This document shows positions 30,590 through 42,639 of a stretch of DNA of 64,000 nucleotides, piece by piece (position 1 is the stretch's first letter; every line of letters starts with the position of its first letter). The notes under the pieces are model-generated. The model was not told the origin of the DNA. It saw nothing but the letters and a program-made list of their open reading frames with translations, and ran no database searches. Location of the stretch: the NCBI GenBank assembly GCA_009760855.2, contig WPIO01000007.1:3277501-3341500 (forward strand). The letters are read 5' to 3'. This stretch comes from Cristatella mucedo (Eukaryota > Bryozoa > Phylactolaemata > Cristatellidae). Made by a program: the position numbers and the translations under genes.

Positions 30590-31450
30590 TAATGTAATGT
30601 AATGTATCTCCGTCAGTAACTCCACAAAGTCATAAAGACCATGTGGGTGTTACGCAGGAGAGTTTTGTATAGCGTACTGAAAGCCTAAGCGGCTTTCGGT
30701 ACGCATTCGGTAGCCAACAGACTTCGTCTCACGCAACAAAGAGAAAGAGGGAAGCATAGCAGAGTTAGGAGAGCAGTTGAGGTAGTGAGTAGCATAGATG
30801 TAGCAGTTCAGGACCGCTGAAAAAGATGTGCTATAGTCGGCAGTTGGAGAGTAGATGTCGTGGCGTAAGAATTGTGGAAGCGAGTTCCACAGTCTAGGAC
30901 CTGCAGAGCTAAAGCTTCTGTCGCCAACTGTCTTTAAGCTGAGGAATGGGACAGCTAATTTATTGTCCACACAGTACCTGAGGGCTCGAACAGGCTGAAA
31001 CTGATGCAGCAGTTCAGCTAGGTACGAAGGAATCAAGCCGTGGCGGGCCTTGTGGGTCAGCAGAAGAACTTTGCTCTGTATCCTTTGCTCAACCGGCAAC
31101 CATCCTAGCTCTTTCAGCAAAGGAGACACGTGCTCAAACCGCTGGGACTTGAAGACCAGCCTTGCAGCCATATTCATTATCCGCTGTAGTGGCATAATAG
31201 CTTTCTTTGGTAGCCCAGCCAAAAGGGAATTACAATAATCAAGCCGAGACAGAACTAAAGAGCTAGTTACATTTTTTTACAAGCCACTGTGGGAGACAGC
31301 TTCTAATCTTGGATAGGGATCGGATGTGATGGCTAGCTTTTGAGGCAGTCTTCTGAATGAAGCTTTTGAAATTGAGGCAGCTGTCGAACACGACACCTAG
31401 ATTACGAGCACGTGGTGAAGGTCGCACAGTAGCATCACCTATTAGAACAG
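30590..31450 (-). mobile_element. LINE-B, 861 bp, with target-site duplication
   Basis: Minus-strand ORF of 190 codons still open: PKKAIMPLQRIMNMAARLVF, LGWLPVEQRIQSKVLLLTHK, SAGPRLWNSLPQFLRHDIYS, ending AIQNSPA. The ACATT-type tail is at 30590-30606. CAATTG flanks both sides (30584-30589, 31451-31456), and removing the insertion restores continuity with the right arm of the inverted repeat. Confidence 0.88.
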
Positions 31451-32395
31451 CAATTGCTCAACCACCTGCTGCAGGTGGGGCATACATTAGTGGCTGAGAA
31501 GCAACAGGCTCACGTAACAATAGCGTTACAACCGGGATGCCACAGGTTCTACGAATTTCCCCAATCCACTGCAATCCACTCTAATTAGGCTAGCAACGAC
31601 CAGACGTAAGCGTTGCCGAGCTCAAATTTTGCGCTGATATTGTAGTGGATGTTCGAATTTATCTGTCCACACAATTTCATGTCGCTTTGCGAACGCTCAC
31701 TTCTGCAAATGAGCTGTGACGCCAGGACGCCTGTACCTCAATCCATTCTAGTTCTCGTCAAAATCTCGTGTACGTTCAAGATTGGTTGATACGACGCGGT
31801 TGCACTTTTAATGCAGAACACTGTTACGCAAGAAAAATGCGATCTTCTCCCACCAGCTTCGTTTGTAATTGCAACTGACAATCATAGATTGCTGTATTGT
31901 GTCGGTCAGTTGCCGTCGATTGCCATGGATTGCTCAAGGTTGAACGCGAAAAAGGACACGTGCGCCCACAGCGAGCGTTATGTGGTTGGATAACTACTAA
32001 TTCAAGCAGCCAATTTCCAGCAAATTTGAACCAGGTTGCTGCAGAGACCAGACCGTTGCCGTCGATTTCCCAGCACTGCCCTCGATTGTGCCTTTGTCGA
32101 TTGCATAAAAGGATGTGGCATCACTTTTAATGCAGTGTAGTGCAATACGCAAGAAAGCTCGAAGCTCCTCTCAGCAACTGTGGGTACATTTGTAACTGTC
32201 CGTTATGGATTGGCGTATTTCCCCGGGCCATCGCCGTCGATTGCCGTGGGTTGCCACCGATTGAATGTGCACCACGGGTAAAAATTATCCGCCCACACAG
32301 GTACATGTTACATGCCATGAGAGTTGCAGTTTATTGCAGCCAATCTTGTCAATTTTCTACGGATTTCGCTATCGGCCCCTACCATTGCTGTTGAT

Positions 32396-33613
32396 TAATA
32401 ATAATAATAATAATAATAAAGTACTTGATAAAGCTACCTCAGAGAACTTAATCTCTTTCTAGGCGCTTTACATTTGCGGCAAAGGGAAATGCAAATGAAT
32501 GGTAACTAAAATCATGCTTGAAAAAAAAACGAATAACATAGTTAGGGGTGACAGGCACAGGGTCAGCATGCAAATGTGGTTAATGGCAGCATGCACAGTG
32601 TCAGCGAGCATAAGCACGTGAAGGACGAATCACAGGGACCCACTAAATGCTGTCCTAAATAGGTGTGTTTTTAAGTTCCTTTTAAATGTGGTCAGGTCAG
32701 CGGATGTTCTGACGCAGGTCGGGAGGGAGTTCTAGGCTTTGGGAGCATACGAACTAAATGCAGGTCTCCAAAGGATTTGAGGTTTGTACGAGGTATTTCT
32801 AGACTGTTGGATTCCGAAAAGCAGGTGGTACGATGCTTGGCCTGATGGGGGAGTATGTCGGAGAGATAGGCTGGAGCCATAGAATGAAGGGACCTAAAAG
32901 TGAGCGACAAAACCTTGAAGTCAATCCGTTGATTGACTGGTAGCCAGTGCAGGTCGGCGAGAAGTGGAGTAATGTGGCAACTGCGACGCTCACGACAGAC
33001 AAGCCTACCTGCAGAGTTTTGCACCAGCTGCAATCGCCTGATCGCACATGCTGGTAGGCCAGTAATCAGTGAGTTGCAGAAGTCGAGACGAGATGTCACG
33101 AATGCATGGACCAACTTAGATGTGGTATCCTTATCTAAACAAGCCCGAATTTTAGCAATATTATGAAGCTGAAAATAGGCAGATTTGACCGTGGATCTGA
33201 TATGGTCGTCTAACGAGAGGTCGCTTTGGAATATGACACCTAGATTTCGAGCTGATTCGACAGGAGATATGCAGGCAGAGCCAATTTTGAGCGTCAGCCT
33301 TTCCAATTTCTGAATCACACTGGGTTTGCCCATAACTAGTAAGTTAGTTTTGTCATCGTTCAGTTTTAGAAAATTTGCTGCCATCCATGTGCGGATGTCA
33401 CCAATGCATGCAGCAAGTGAGTTTAGAGAATTTGAGGTGCTCGAAGGCTGGGAGAGATCGATGCAAAGGTACAACTGAGTGTCATCCGCATAGAAGTGAG
33501 AGCCTAGATTGTGCTTGGCAATCACATCAGCAAGAGGGAGAGTATAAACCGTGAATAGAACCGGACCTAGGACGGAGCCCTGAGGTACTCCATATTTCAG
33601 AGGTACTTCAGAT
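32396..33613 (-). mobile_element. LINE-A, young copy with intact RT/C-terminal ORF
   Basis: A minus-strand frame of 319 codons carries [31 protein letters not shown] (catalytic ADD), MAANFLKLNDDKTNLLVMGK, LSLDDHIRSTVKSAYFQLHN and LHWLPVNQRIDFKVLSLTFR. The 5' half (endonuclease, RT fingers) is absent. A TGATT duplication flanks it (32391-32395 and about 33613) within the satellite. It is very similar to 51484-52714. Confidence 0.88.
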
Positions 33614-35246
33614 GATTGCCGTGCATTGCTGACAGTTAACAAACAAAGCATCTTGAAAGTTCCACGGTTTTACTTTGGACGCAGCGGAATGTTATATGTA
33701 ATAACAATTGAGGCTTCCAAGCTGCCAATTTTTCTTCAATTCGCCGGGAATTAGGGTATCGGCCCAGAACATTGCTATCGATTGCCGTTCATTATTCGTG
33801 ATTGTACGTTCGCGATTGGTTGTAAGGATTTGATTGCACTTTCAACGCAGGATGGACCATAATGGATTGCCGTATTTGCCCGGGCCATTGCCGTCTGTTG
33901 CCATGCATTGCCCAAGACTGAACGGTCAGAGATGGTTGAAAGTGTGCACGCAGTGAGGTGTGTACGTATGCACGTGTGCACGCAGTGAGAGGTTACGTGG
34001 AATGAATATTGGAGCTTGGTGCAGCCAATTTCTCGTCGATTTGCCACGGATTTTGGTATTTGTCCCTGCCATTGCTGTCAATTGCCGTGTATTGTTGACA
34101 ATTAACGTGCAAATTAGCTTGAAATTCCTACGATTTCACTTTTAGCACAAAGAAATGGGAAATGCGATGACAATCGGCACTTCGTGCAGCCAATTTAGTG
34201 TCAACTTGCCACCGATTGTAGTGAGTGGATTGCTGCTTCAAGCCGAGCCGTTGCCGTAGATTGCCATGCATTGCCCGAGATTTTACGAGCGCAATTGCTT
34301 AAAATGATGTCGTTGACTTTAACCAGTGTGCTTTGTTGCATGCATTAAAAATTGAAGCATTGCGAAACCGATTTCAGGGCATTTTGCATCAGATTGCTGT
34401 AAATTGAGGCATTGGCTCGGACCATTGCAGTCGATTGCAGTGCATTGCTGCCGAATGATCGAGGCAATTGGAGTGAATTTGTGGAATTACACAATAACCA
34501 AAAATTAGAGCAACGTGCAACCACTGTTAGAGCTTACAGTGTACGTATTTTTGTCATTTTTCGGCGGGTTGCGGTACATTGACGTACTGGCCCGGGCAGT
34601 TGCAGTCGATTGCAGTGCATTGCTGCAGAATGGCCGGGGCAATTACAGTGAAGTTATGCGAGTACGCAATAACCTAAGAGTAGAGCAGCTGGCTATCATA
34701 ATTAGAGCATAGCTTCTAGTGTACGAGTTCTGGTCGCTGTGTATCGGATTGCAGCGGCTTTCGGCGGAATGAGGTGGACTGTGGCATGGGACCGAGTCGT
34801 TGCAGTCGATTGCAATTCATTGCATGAGAACGCCTGTGCACAATGAAGCGAAATTTTGTGGATTCACTTTGAACTGAATCTATTCCTATATGCAATGTCA
34901 ATTAGAGCTTCGCGATGGCGATTTGAGAATGATTTGCAGTGGAATAAAGTGGATTCCGGTAGTTTTCCAGGGCATTTCAGGCGATTGGCACCCATTGCCA
35001 CAGTGCGAGGTTACACAACTTTATTTTACGTGGTTGTGAACACAGCACGGTGCACTTTAATATGCAATAAAAACTGGAGCTCGGCGCAATGTATTTCGAT
35101 TTTTTATGGAGTGGATTCTGTGGATTGAAATGGATTACGGTATTGGCCCGGGCTACCACAGTCGATTGCAGTGCATTGGACGAGAACGACCACGCCAATG
35201 CAAGTGAATTTCTTTTAATGCAGTTGTCGCAGAGTGTGCTGTCATA

Positions 35247-35464
35247 TGCAATGCTGACACTGTGCATGCTGCCACTAACCACATTTGCATGCTGACCCTG
35301 TGCATGTCACCCATAACCATATTATTCATTTCGTTTGTTTTTTGAAGCATGATTTTACTTACCATTCAATTGCATTTCACTTTACAGCAAATGTAAAGCG
35401 CCTAGAGAGAGATTAAGTTCTCTGAGGGCGCTTTATCAAGTGAATTATTATTATTATTATTATT
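35247..35464 (+). mobile_element. LINE-A 3' UTR-only copy
   Basis: Starts at GCTGACACTGTGCATGCTGC and runs through the hairpin to (ATT)n, inserted in the satellite. No coding part remains. Confidence 0.8.
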
Positions 35465-35679
35465 AAAAAAGCTTTTCCATCAATATTTCTTTCTTTGCAT
35501 GGTGGAATGCAGTGGATTGCGGTGGATTGCAGTATTGGCCTGGGCCACTGAAATCTTATTTCAGTGGACTTTGTGAGAACGCGTGCCCGGAATCTCGCGA
35601 AATTTTCTGGGTACATTGTGCGTATAGCCTAGTTGATATTCCAGACTTTTTGGAGCTGTTCGCAGCAAATTTGGGGTGG

Positions 35680-36468
35680 ATTTGACGAGAACTAGAATGG
35701 ATTGAGGTACAGGCGTCCTGGCGTCAAAGCTCATTTGCAGAAGTGAGCGTTCGCAAAGCGACATGAAATTGTGTGGACAGATAAATTCGAACATGCACTA
35801 CAACATCAGCGCAAAATTTGAGCTCGGCAACGCTTACGTCTGGTCGTTGCTAGCCTAATTAGAGTGGATTGCAGTGGATTGGGGAAATTCGTAGAACCTG
35901 TGGCATCCCGGTTGTAACGCTATTGTTACGTGAGCCTGTTGCTTCTCAGCCACTAATGTATGCCCCACCTGCAGCAGGTGGTTGAGCAATTGACTCAGTG
36001 CAGCCTTTGATGTAAGCATGTTCCCCACCAGAGAGCCCAATTAGAGAGTTTGGCTTTCAGTTTTCTAAGTAGCGCTTGTTTACCGTTGATATTATCAAGT
36101 ACTTTATTAATAGTAATAAATTGATTTGCCTTGCTTGAATTTAAGGATGCTCGTTGCAATCATAATACGAATTTGAGAGTACTTACCGTAGCGTCGGAAA
36201 ACACTGTCTATCGTTTGGCAAGCGGTAGCTATCGTTTGGCAAGCGGTAGCTATCATAGTACAATGTTAGTGATAGGGTTCATTAACAAAGGAAGTTTCCA
36301 TGGTGTAGCGGTTATCACATCTGCCTAACACGCAGAAGGTCCCCAGTTCGATCCTGGGTGGAAACAAGCTTTTACTTCCAACATTAGTCGACTCTAGCAA
36401 GTGCCTTTGTCGAAGCGAGTACGCTTGAATCCGAGAGAAAGTCGCAGGGTAAAAGGATGTTTCTAGCA
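35680..36468. repeat. Right arm of the large inverted repeat
   Basis: An uninterrupted 789-base mirror of the left arm, ending just past the tRNA-Val gene at GGTAAAAGGATGTTTCTAGC. It contains a local tandem duplication of about 20 bases (around 36210-36251, GTTTGGCAAGCGGTAGCTATC) that the left arm has only once. Confidence 0.85.
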
Positions 36469-36910
36469 ATAAATTTTGTGAGTGAAGCCAGTAATGCTTT
36501 CGTTGACGTGGGCGAATGAACATTTGGCATGTCAAAGACAAATAAAATACCATATAATTCGTTTCTCTGGTGCCGTAAAAGAACTTCGTCCACATTCAGG
36601 TGCCTCACGTACGACACAAGACTCGACCCCACGACCATTTTTATCCGATACATTTACGTAGACCTTGGTCGTTAAAAGTGAGCTCCTCAACCGCTGGGCC
36701 AAGGCAGCGCCCAAGGCTAGCCAAAACCAAAGTTTGACGCCCGCAGTGACGCCACCAGAGAGAACGAGCTGCCTGTCCTAGATGGGGCACGCCAGTCTGC
36801 CATTTGAGAAACGCACGGCTTAGCCGAGTAGACAGTTGCTGGTGTAGTTTAATGGAAGACCAGACGGTCAGTTCGATTTACGCATCGCAATGAATAGCCA
36901 CATCGCAGCC
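36030..36910 (+). repeat. tRNA-bearing unit, copy 1
   Basis: Overlaps the right arm and extends past the inverted repeat to about 36910. The extension shares GTGAGTGAAGCC, a SINE-1-like segment (36566-36705) and GTAGTTTAATGGAAGACCAG with the unit at 39.5-40.85 kb in the same order. Confidence 0.7.
36294..36366 (+). tRNA. tRNA-Val (anticodon AAC)
   Basis: 73 bases fold as a full cloverleaf. The acceptor stem GTTTCCA pairs with TGGAAAC, followed by discriminator A. The anticodon stem is TCTGC/GCAGA around loop CTAACAC (AAC at 36327-36329), and the T stem is CCCAG/CTGGG around TTCGATC. Internal A (TGGTGTAGCGG) and B (GTTCGATCC) boxes are present, and a TTTT pol III terminator follows at 36370. 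It sits in the right arm of a large inverted repeat. Confidence 0.96.
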
Positions 36911-37644
36911 TTAGAGAGATGACGTCATGTAATGCGTATCCGGCTGCACAAAGCAACCAGGACTTAGCAGGTCTGAGCGACCGTACGAAAGCGACAGCCA
37001 ACAGCAGCCCAGTGATCCTACAAAGAGTAGTGAGAGCTATAACTAGCTTGGACTGCGGTCGAGCAAGTAGCACTGAAGCACTCAGTAGCCGAAGGGCAGC
37101 TGTGGAGCATCCGAACGTGTCGACGGCCGAAGTACACTTGATCGTTGTATTGTGAGAATTATTTTAAGGCTCGAGGCTCAGCTCTTAGGCGGCGAATATA
37201 GCGAAAGCAGCTATCGCTAAAGTACTTATGAGCGAGCCACTGGTTTTTGGTTACGATAGGAGCAGGCGAAAGAGGAGGCACGGCACTGAGCGTAGCCACT
37301 TGTTCGATGAAAGCAGCCAACGTAGACCGCATATGTTTTTTAAGGTTTACTTGGCGGTAAAATAGTTACAAAAGAGGCCGTCACAAGCCAAGATTTTAGA
37401 TGCTATATAATTGTAAGTGCCCGTCCATAAGTGCGTCCCGAAAAAGAGGTCACCACTGATTCGCTAGCCGGCGCAGACCAAATGAAAGTGAGTCAGCCGA
37501 AGTTGCATCTATAAAAGGCTATTACAAATGCACGGTGTTAGTTCTACTAAAAAACTTATGTGCAGAAATCACAGTGTTATGTATGTGTGCATATGCTCTA
37601 CGTGGTCGTTCTGCACTGATTCGCTAGGTGATGCTGGCTACTGT

Positions 37645-37925
37645 TGAGACATTTCTTACGCAACGACAACTAATCTCCTACTGCCGGCTATGGCTCATCC
37701 TTTTCAGCGTTCCTGAGCTGCTACTTCCATGCTACTCACTACCTCAACTGCTCTCCTGAGACTGCTATGCTTCCCACTTTCTCTTTGTTGCGTGAGACGA
37801 AGTCTGTTGGCTACCGAATGCGTACCGAAAGCCGCTTAGGCTGTGAGTGCGCTATGCAAAACTCTCCTGCGTAACACCCACATGGTCTTTATGACTTTGT
37901 GGAATTACAGACGGAGATACATGAT
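37645..37925 (+). mobile_element. LINE-B 3' end
   Basis: TTACGCAACGACAACTAATC through CTTTGTTGCGTGAGACGAAG to TTACAGACGGAGATACAT. Confidence 0.8.
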
Positions 37926-38029
37926 ACAAGATTTCCCGTAATAAAGACTTCGCGATTTAGAAAGAACCTCAAGATTGACTGTCAATAGGGCAGAGTCACC
38001 ATACTAATGCAGAGGTAAATTATTCATTA

Positions 38030-38125
38030 TCCATGACTCAGGTCGTGGGTAGGAGCCCTGAAGCTGGCATTCTTAATTTCCGATAACTGCAAGTGGTGGT
38101 GATAGCTGCTAAGGCTGTTTGACCT
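38030..38125 (+). mobile_element. SINE-2 fragment
   Basis: GACTCAGGTCGTGGGTAGGA and AACTGCAAGTGGTGGTGATA; only the middle of the family. Confidence 0.55.
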
Positions 38126-39550
38126 CTGCATACATGAAGCGGTAGAATCAGCCAACTTTTTCTTACTTCTGCGAACATTCAGGCCCACCTTGCAACGCGA
38201 ATTTGGAGTTTCCCGCAAATTTGTCGCTTATAGGCTGATATATATATTTAGTATGTAGTATTTAATGTGTACACACCACTGCGTTTCACCTGGTATTCGT
38301 TGTGCTTGGTATCTGATGCCACATTTGAATGCCTGTACGTGCGATAATTCGTCTCAGCTTGATTGCAGGTCATCAAAGCCGTGCACAAGCAAGCTCTGCA
38401 CCTCATAAGAAACACTGAAAAACTGTGTCTTCAAGCGGTTTTAGCAAGCCTACTATCGCATAGCCGGCCTTGGGTGCTCCGACCGCTAATTCTAGAGTGC
38501 AGGGGCATGATGTGCGAAAGGTTAGTGTGTCGAGCGAGTCGTAGAAGCGGTTGACCGGCGCAGGCAGTTTCTATTGGACCGTAGCGACGAGAGATGCAAA
38601 GTCAGCTTGCTGGCATTCATCTCGCTAGTTGTTTGGGAAAGCCTGAGCCTCGACACTCTTGTTCGTTAAGAGAAGCATCTCGAATGATCGTCTCGCCGCT
38701 TTTGTGGGCGTCAGTGAAGAACCCACTCGTTAGGGTGCTCATGCAGGTGGATATGGAGTGGCTGCTTCATTGTCAGCTCGGCGGACGAAGAGGCTCAGCT
38801 CGAGACACTCTCCAGAAACTGCAGCGTTTGCTTGACTTAACGAGCTAGAAGCAAGCAACTGCAATCTTTTGGAGAAGTAAGTGATGCTCGTGCAGCGGCC
38901 AGTCCGTCGTGAAGTGTCACCACCGTAGTCCCGATCGCACCGATGCTACCAAATTGCAGGGGTATGGTGCAACTGTACTGTGCTCCTAATAAAAGATCTA
39001 ATCGAAACTCAGAGCAATATTCACGACAAGATTGTGACGGAATTCACCTGGCACAACGGCTAACTCAACTAAGTGCTGGTGAAAGTCACTTCAGGCTGCT
39101 TGTCACTTCAGCCTGGCCAGTAGCAAGAAGACAGCTCCATTCAGTTTCAGTGAGCTCTGACTACATTTGCGTATTTTTTGCACGAAGTAATAAAAAAACT
39201 GAGCGCACGTTTAAGTGTATTGGAATCAAGGTAGCAGAAAGCGAGTCAAGTTTATAAGAGGCTGGATGCCCTGCCAGTGGACGGCAAAGTTGTTACGCAA
39301 CGTAATTTATCATACTTACTACCACACCAAAGTTCCCGTTTAGTCTTGCTAAAAATGAACTAAACACTTAATATGACTCTGAAAAAGGGCTGCAACCAGC
39401 AGAAAAACGATGTCTGAGATGGCAAAATTTTGCTTTTATGAGACTTTGCTAACGACGATGCAACCAACACTGACACGTAGGACTCATTCACACAGTAGAG
39501 CAACACAGTGTCTTAGGTAGGTCTGAGAGTGATAGAATATCGGTTCTAGA
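38126..39550. other. Unassigned stretch
   Basis: Plus-strand frames near 38360-38850 (e.g. DMEWLLHCQLGGRRGSARDT) are short and match no family I know. No RNA gene seen. Confidence 0.3.
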
Positions 39551-40850
39551 CGTAAATGATCGCGTGGAAATTCTCTTTCTTTTGTAGCCACTGGTCTTCT
39601 GATCGAGCTACTGAGCCGTAGGCTTCCTGTTCAATTCTCACTGTCCAAACTCCTCTGCTGTCTCCGTAATGAATCACTTTTAAATGTGCACTTGCATGCC
39701 TGAGCCTAATACCTATGTACTGCCCGCATGTTTATGTGTTTTCGTTATTGGGTCGGTTGAGCTTTATTGGCGAGTTCAGCTTTCCCGTTTCTGAGTAGCA
39801 CTTGGTTCATGTTCATATAATCAGCTTGTTATTTATGGTAAATTAATTTGTCTTCCTTGATTTCGAGACAGCTCGCTGCCATCAGAGTGCAAATTTGAGA
39901 GTACTTACCGTAGCGTATGAGAGCAGTGCCAGTCCGTTGGCCTCGTTTTCTTTCATGCCGTACCATCCAGGCTTACTGCTGCGAGGAGAGCCCCCGCAGC
40001 ACGCCGCCCAACTGTAGGGGGGATAAGTCCACTGCTGGTGAGCAGCCTACCTGTGAACTGGCAGCTGCCTTGGCTGGCAGTTGAACGACAAGCGACTATC
40101 GCAGTGGCAGCCTCAAGTTATAGTTACCTAGCATATTCTTACACCAGCCACCATGGTAATTCAGTGCAACCGCACCGCAAGCGACAGCTATCTTAGTACA
40201 ATTTTAATGACAGCGTTCAATACTAAAGAAAGTTTCCATGGTGTAGCGGTTATCACATCTGCCTAACACGCAGAAGGTCCCCAGTTCGATCCTGGGTGGA
40301 AACAAGCTTTTACTTCCAACATTAGTCAATTCTAGCAAGTACCTTTGTCGAATCGACCTCACTTGAATCTGAGACAAAGCCGCAGGGTAAAAGGAAGTTT
40401 CTAGCAGTGGATGTTGTGAGTGAAGCCGGTAATGCTTTCGTAGACGTGGGGCGAATGAACATTTGGCACGTCAAAGACAAATAAAATACAACGTAATTAG
40501 TTTCTCTTGCGCTCTTAAAGAACTTTATCCACGTGCAGACGCCTATCGTAGGCCGCAGGACGACCCCACGACCATTTTTATCCAATACATTTACCTTGAC
40601 CTCAGTCGTTAAAAGTGAGCTCCTCAACCGCTGGACCCAGGCAGCGCCCAAGGCTAGCCAAAACCAAAGTTTGACGCCCGCAGTGACGCCACCAGAGAGA
40701 ACGAGCTACCTGTCCTAGATGGGGCAAGCCAGTCTGCCATTTGAGAAACGTACGGCTTAGCTGAAAAGACAGCAGCTGGTGTAGTTTAATGGAAGACCAG
40801 ACGGTCAGTTCGATTTACGTGGCGAAATGAATAGCCACATCGTGTCAATG
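39551..40850 (+). repeat. tRNA-bearing unit, copy 2
   Basis: It begins with a segment (GTCTCCGTAATG...GCACTTGCAT) that is repeated at 40850, continues through CTTACCGTAGCGTA and the tRNA-Val gene, and ends in the same SINE-1-like block (about 40505-40660) as copy 1. Unit length is near 1.3 kb. Confidence 0.75.
40232..40304 (+). tRNA. tRNA-Val (anticodon AAC)
   Basis: Identical over all 73 bases to the gene at 36294, with the anticodon at 40265-40267 and a TTTT terminator just downstream. It lies in the next direct copy of the tRNA-bearing unit. The flanks match less well than the gene itself, which suggests selection on the gene or gene conversion. Confidence 0.96.
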
Positions 40851-41283
40851 ATAGCATGGAAAATCTCTACCTTTTGTTGCCATTGCTCTTTCGATAGAGC
40901 TGCTGAGCTACTGCCCTCCCGCTCATCTCCTATTCTCTTAACACCTCTGCAGTCTCCGTAATGCTTCACTTTAAATGTGCACTTGCATTTCTGAGCCTTA
41001 CTTTGATGCATTAACTATAGATGTTTTTGTATTCTTGTTATGAGTCGGTTGGGCTTAATTGCCGAGTTCAGCTTTTCAGTTTCTGAATAGCACTGAGTTC
41101 ACGTTCTGATTATCACGTCATTGCTCCTGACAATTAATTCATCTTTCGTCATTAAATTTGAGAATGCCTTCTGACATTAGGGTGAGAATGTCAGTGCACA
41201 TTCTGTAGCGTACGAGAGCTATGGTCAAACGCTCGCCTCATTTTTGTCCACGACGTACTAGCATGACTGACCGCTGTAAGGAG

Positions 41284-41930
41284 ATAATAATAATAATAAA
41301 AATAATAATATACATTGGTATACTGCCCGTAGAGAACTGAATCTCTCTCTATTCACTTTAAAGATGCTGCATACAAAGCATTACCATGAAATTACATTAA
41401 TGAACTGCTGCATCAGTTTCAGCCTGTTCGCGCCCTCAGGTCCTGTGTGGACAATAAATTAGCTGTCCCATTCCTCCGCTTAAAGACAGTTGGCGACAGA
41501 AGCTTTAGCTCTGCAGGTCGTAGACTGTGGAACTCGCTTCCACAATTCTTACGCAACGACATCTACTCTCCAACTGCCGACTATGGCACATCTTTTTCAG
41601 CGGTCCTGAACTGCTACTTCTATGCTACTCACTACCTCAACTACTCTCCTAACTCTGCTATACTTCCCACTTTCTCTTTGTTGCGTGAGACGAAGTCTAT
41701 TGGCTACCGAATGCGTACCGAAAGCCGCCTAGGCTGTGAGTGTGCTATACAAAACTCTCCTGCGTAACACCCACGTGGTCTTTATGACTTTGTGGAGTTA
41801 CTGACGGAGATACATTACCAAACGCTTGGTATCAATTTCCGAAAACAGAGGGCATAGCAAAAGCAGGTACATGCACACGTAAGATGAATCACAAAGACTC
41901 ACCAAATGCCGTAATAAGTAAAAGCGATGA
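41284..41930 (-). mobile_element. LINE-C 3' end split by LINE-B
   Basis: 41284-41395 (tail, AGAGAACTGAATCTCTCTCT) and 41818-41930 (GCAGGTACATGCACACGTAA) match 24350-24500 continuously once the central LINE-B is removed. Confidence 0.7.
41396..41817 (+). mobile_element. LINE-B 3' end inside LINE-C
   Basis: Open frame DNKLAVPFLRLKTVGDRSFS, RRLWNSLPQFLRNDIYSPTA to CAIQNSPA, then the LINE-B 3' UTR. Confidence 0.85.
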
Positions 41931-42639
41931 CGATGATAATATAACAATAATTATATAGAAAACGAGATTCGGGAGCCCCAGGAAGAATACGCGCAGCTGT
42001 GGTTGGAAAATGCTATTACTATTTGGCAGCCTACCCCGTAAACTAGCAGCTGCCTTACCAGGCAATTGATTGACAAGCCGCGACTGAGTTGGCTTAATCA
42101 AATGTCACCTAGCATATTTTAAATCGAGCCACGGCAATTCAGTGCGACTGAATCGCAAATGGCAACTAGGTCAGAACAATATTATCGATAGGGTCACAAA
42201 CTATTGGTCGTGTGAAAAAACATGATCCAGCGTCTTTCCAGCGACAGTGCTCTCAATTCGGCGAGCAAGCCTCGCGAGATCTCGATCGTCGCCTCGGCTT
42301 CTCTGAGCAACGCAGCTCTAGAGCAGCCGCTCACGCATTTGCTAGCGCGGCCAATGAGGAGAGACCGTCGGCATAGCTCGACGCCGCTCGACTAAGCTTT
42401 GTTAGCTAGGACGATTAGCTAATCGATGGATCTCGTGCTGGTCGTTCGATCGATCGATCTCACAGATCGATCTCGAGCTGAACTATTTATTTTTTTGAAT
42501 ATCCCAAACGCAAGTTCATGTCTCGCAACGCCTAGAAAAACCTTGTTCGAATTATCGTCCGTACCTGCTACGAACAGTCTTACCACCGACTAGACACGGT
42601 TGATATCAAAGAAGTAAAGAAACATGGTTTTCATGAACA

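Larger units (their letters stand above)
31770..35680 (+). repeat. Diverged satellite, period about 175-180 bp
   Basis: The landmark (T)TGCMGTCGATTGCMRTGCATTGC recurs near 31915, 32060, 32226, 33768, 33885, 34072, 34250, 34425, 34600, 34802, 34975 and 35157. In the cleanest part (34072-35157) the spacing is 175-200. Between landmarks, units share a GGCCCGGGC motif upstream and a GTGCAGCCAATTT-like motif downstream. The array is interrupted by a LINE-A (32396-33613) and a LINE-A tail (about 35247-35464). There is no open frame of note. Confidence 0.75.
40850..42200 (+). repeat. tRNA-bearing unit, copy 3 (tRNA lost)
   Basis: Repeats copy 2 from CAGTCTCCGTAATG through CACATTCTGTAGCGTACGAGAG, and later AGCAGCTGCCTTACCAGGCA and AATTCAGTGCGAC. 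It is interrupted by LINE-C and LINE-B insertions and decays before the position where the tRNA would stand. Confidence 0.65.

Noticed and set aside
31770-35680. CRISPR-like array
   Set aside because: The repeats are ~175 bp, diverged and without uniform spacers, in a eukaryotic genome; this is a satellite.
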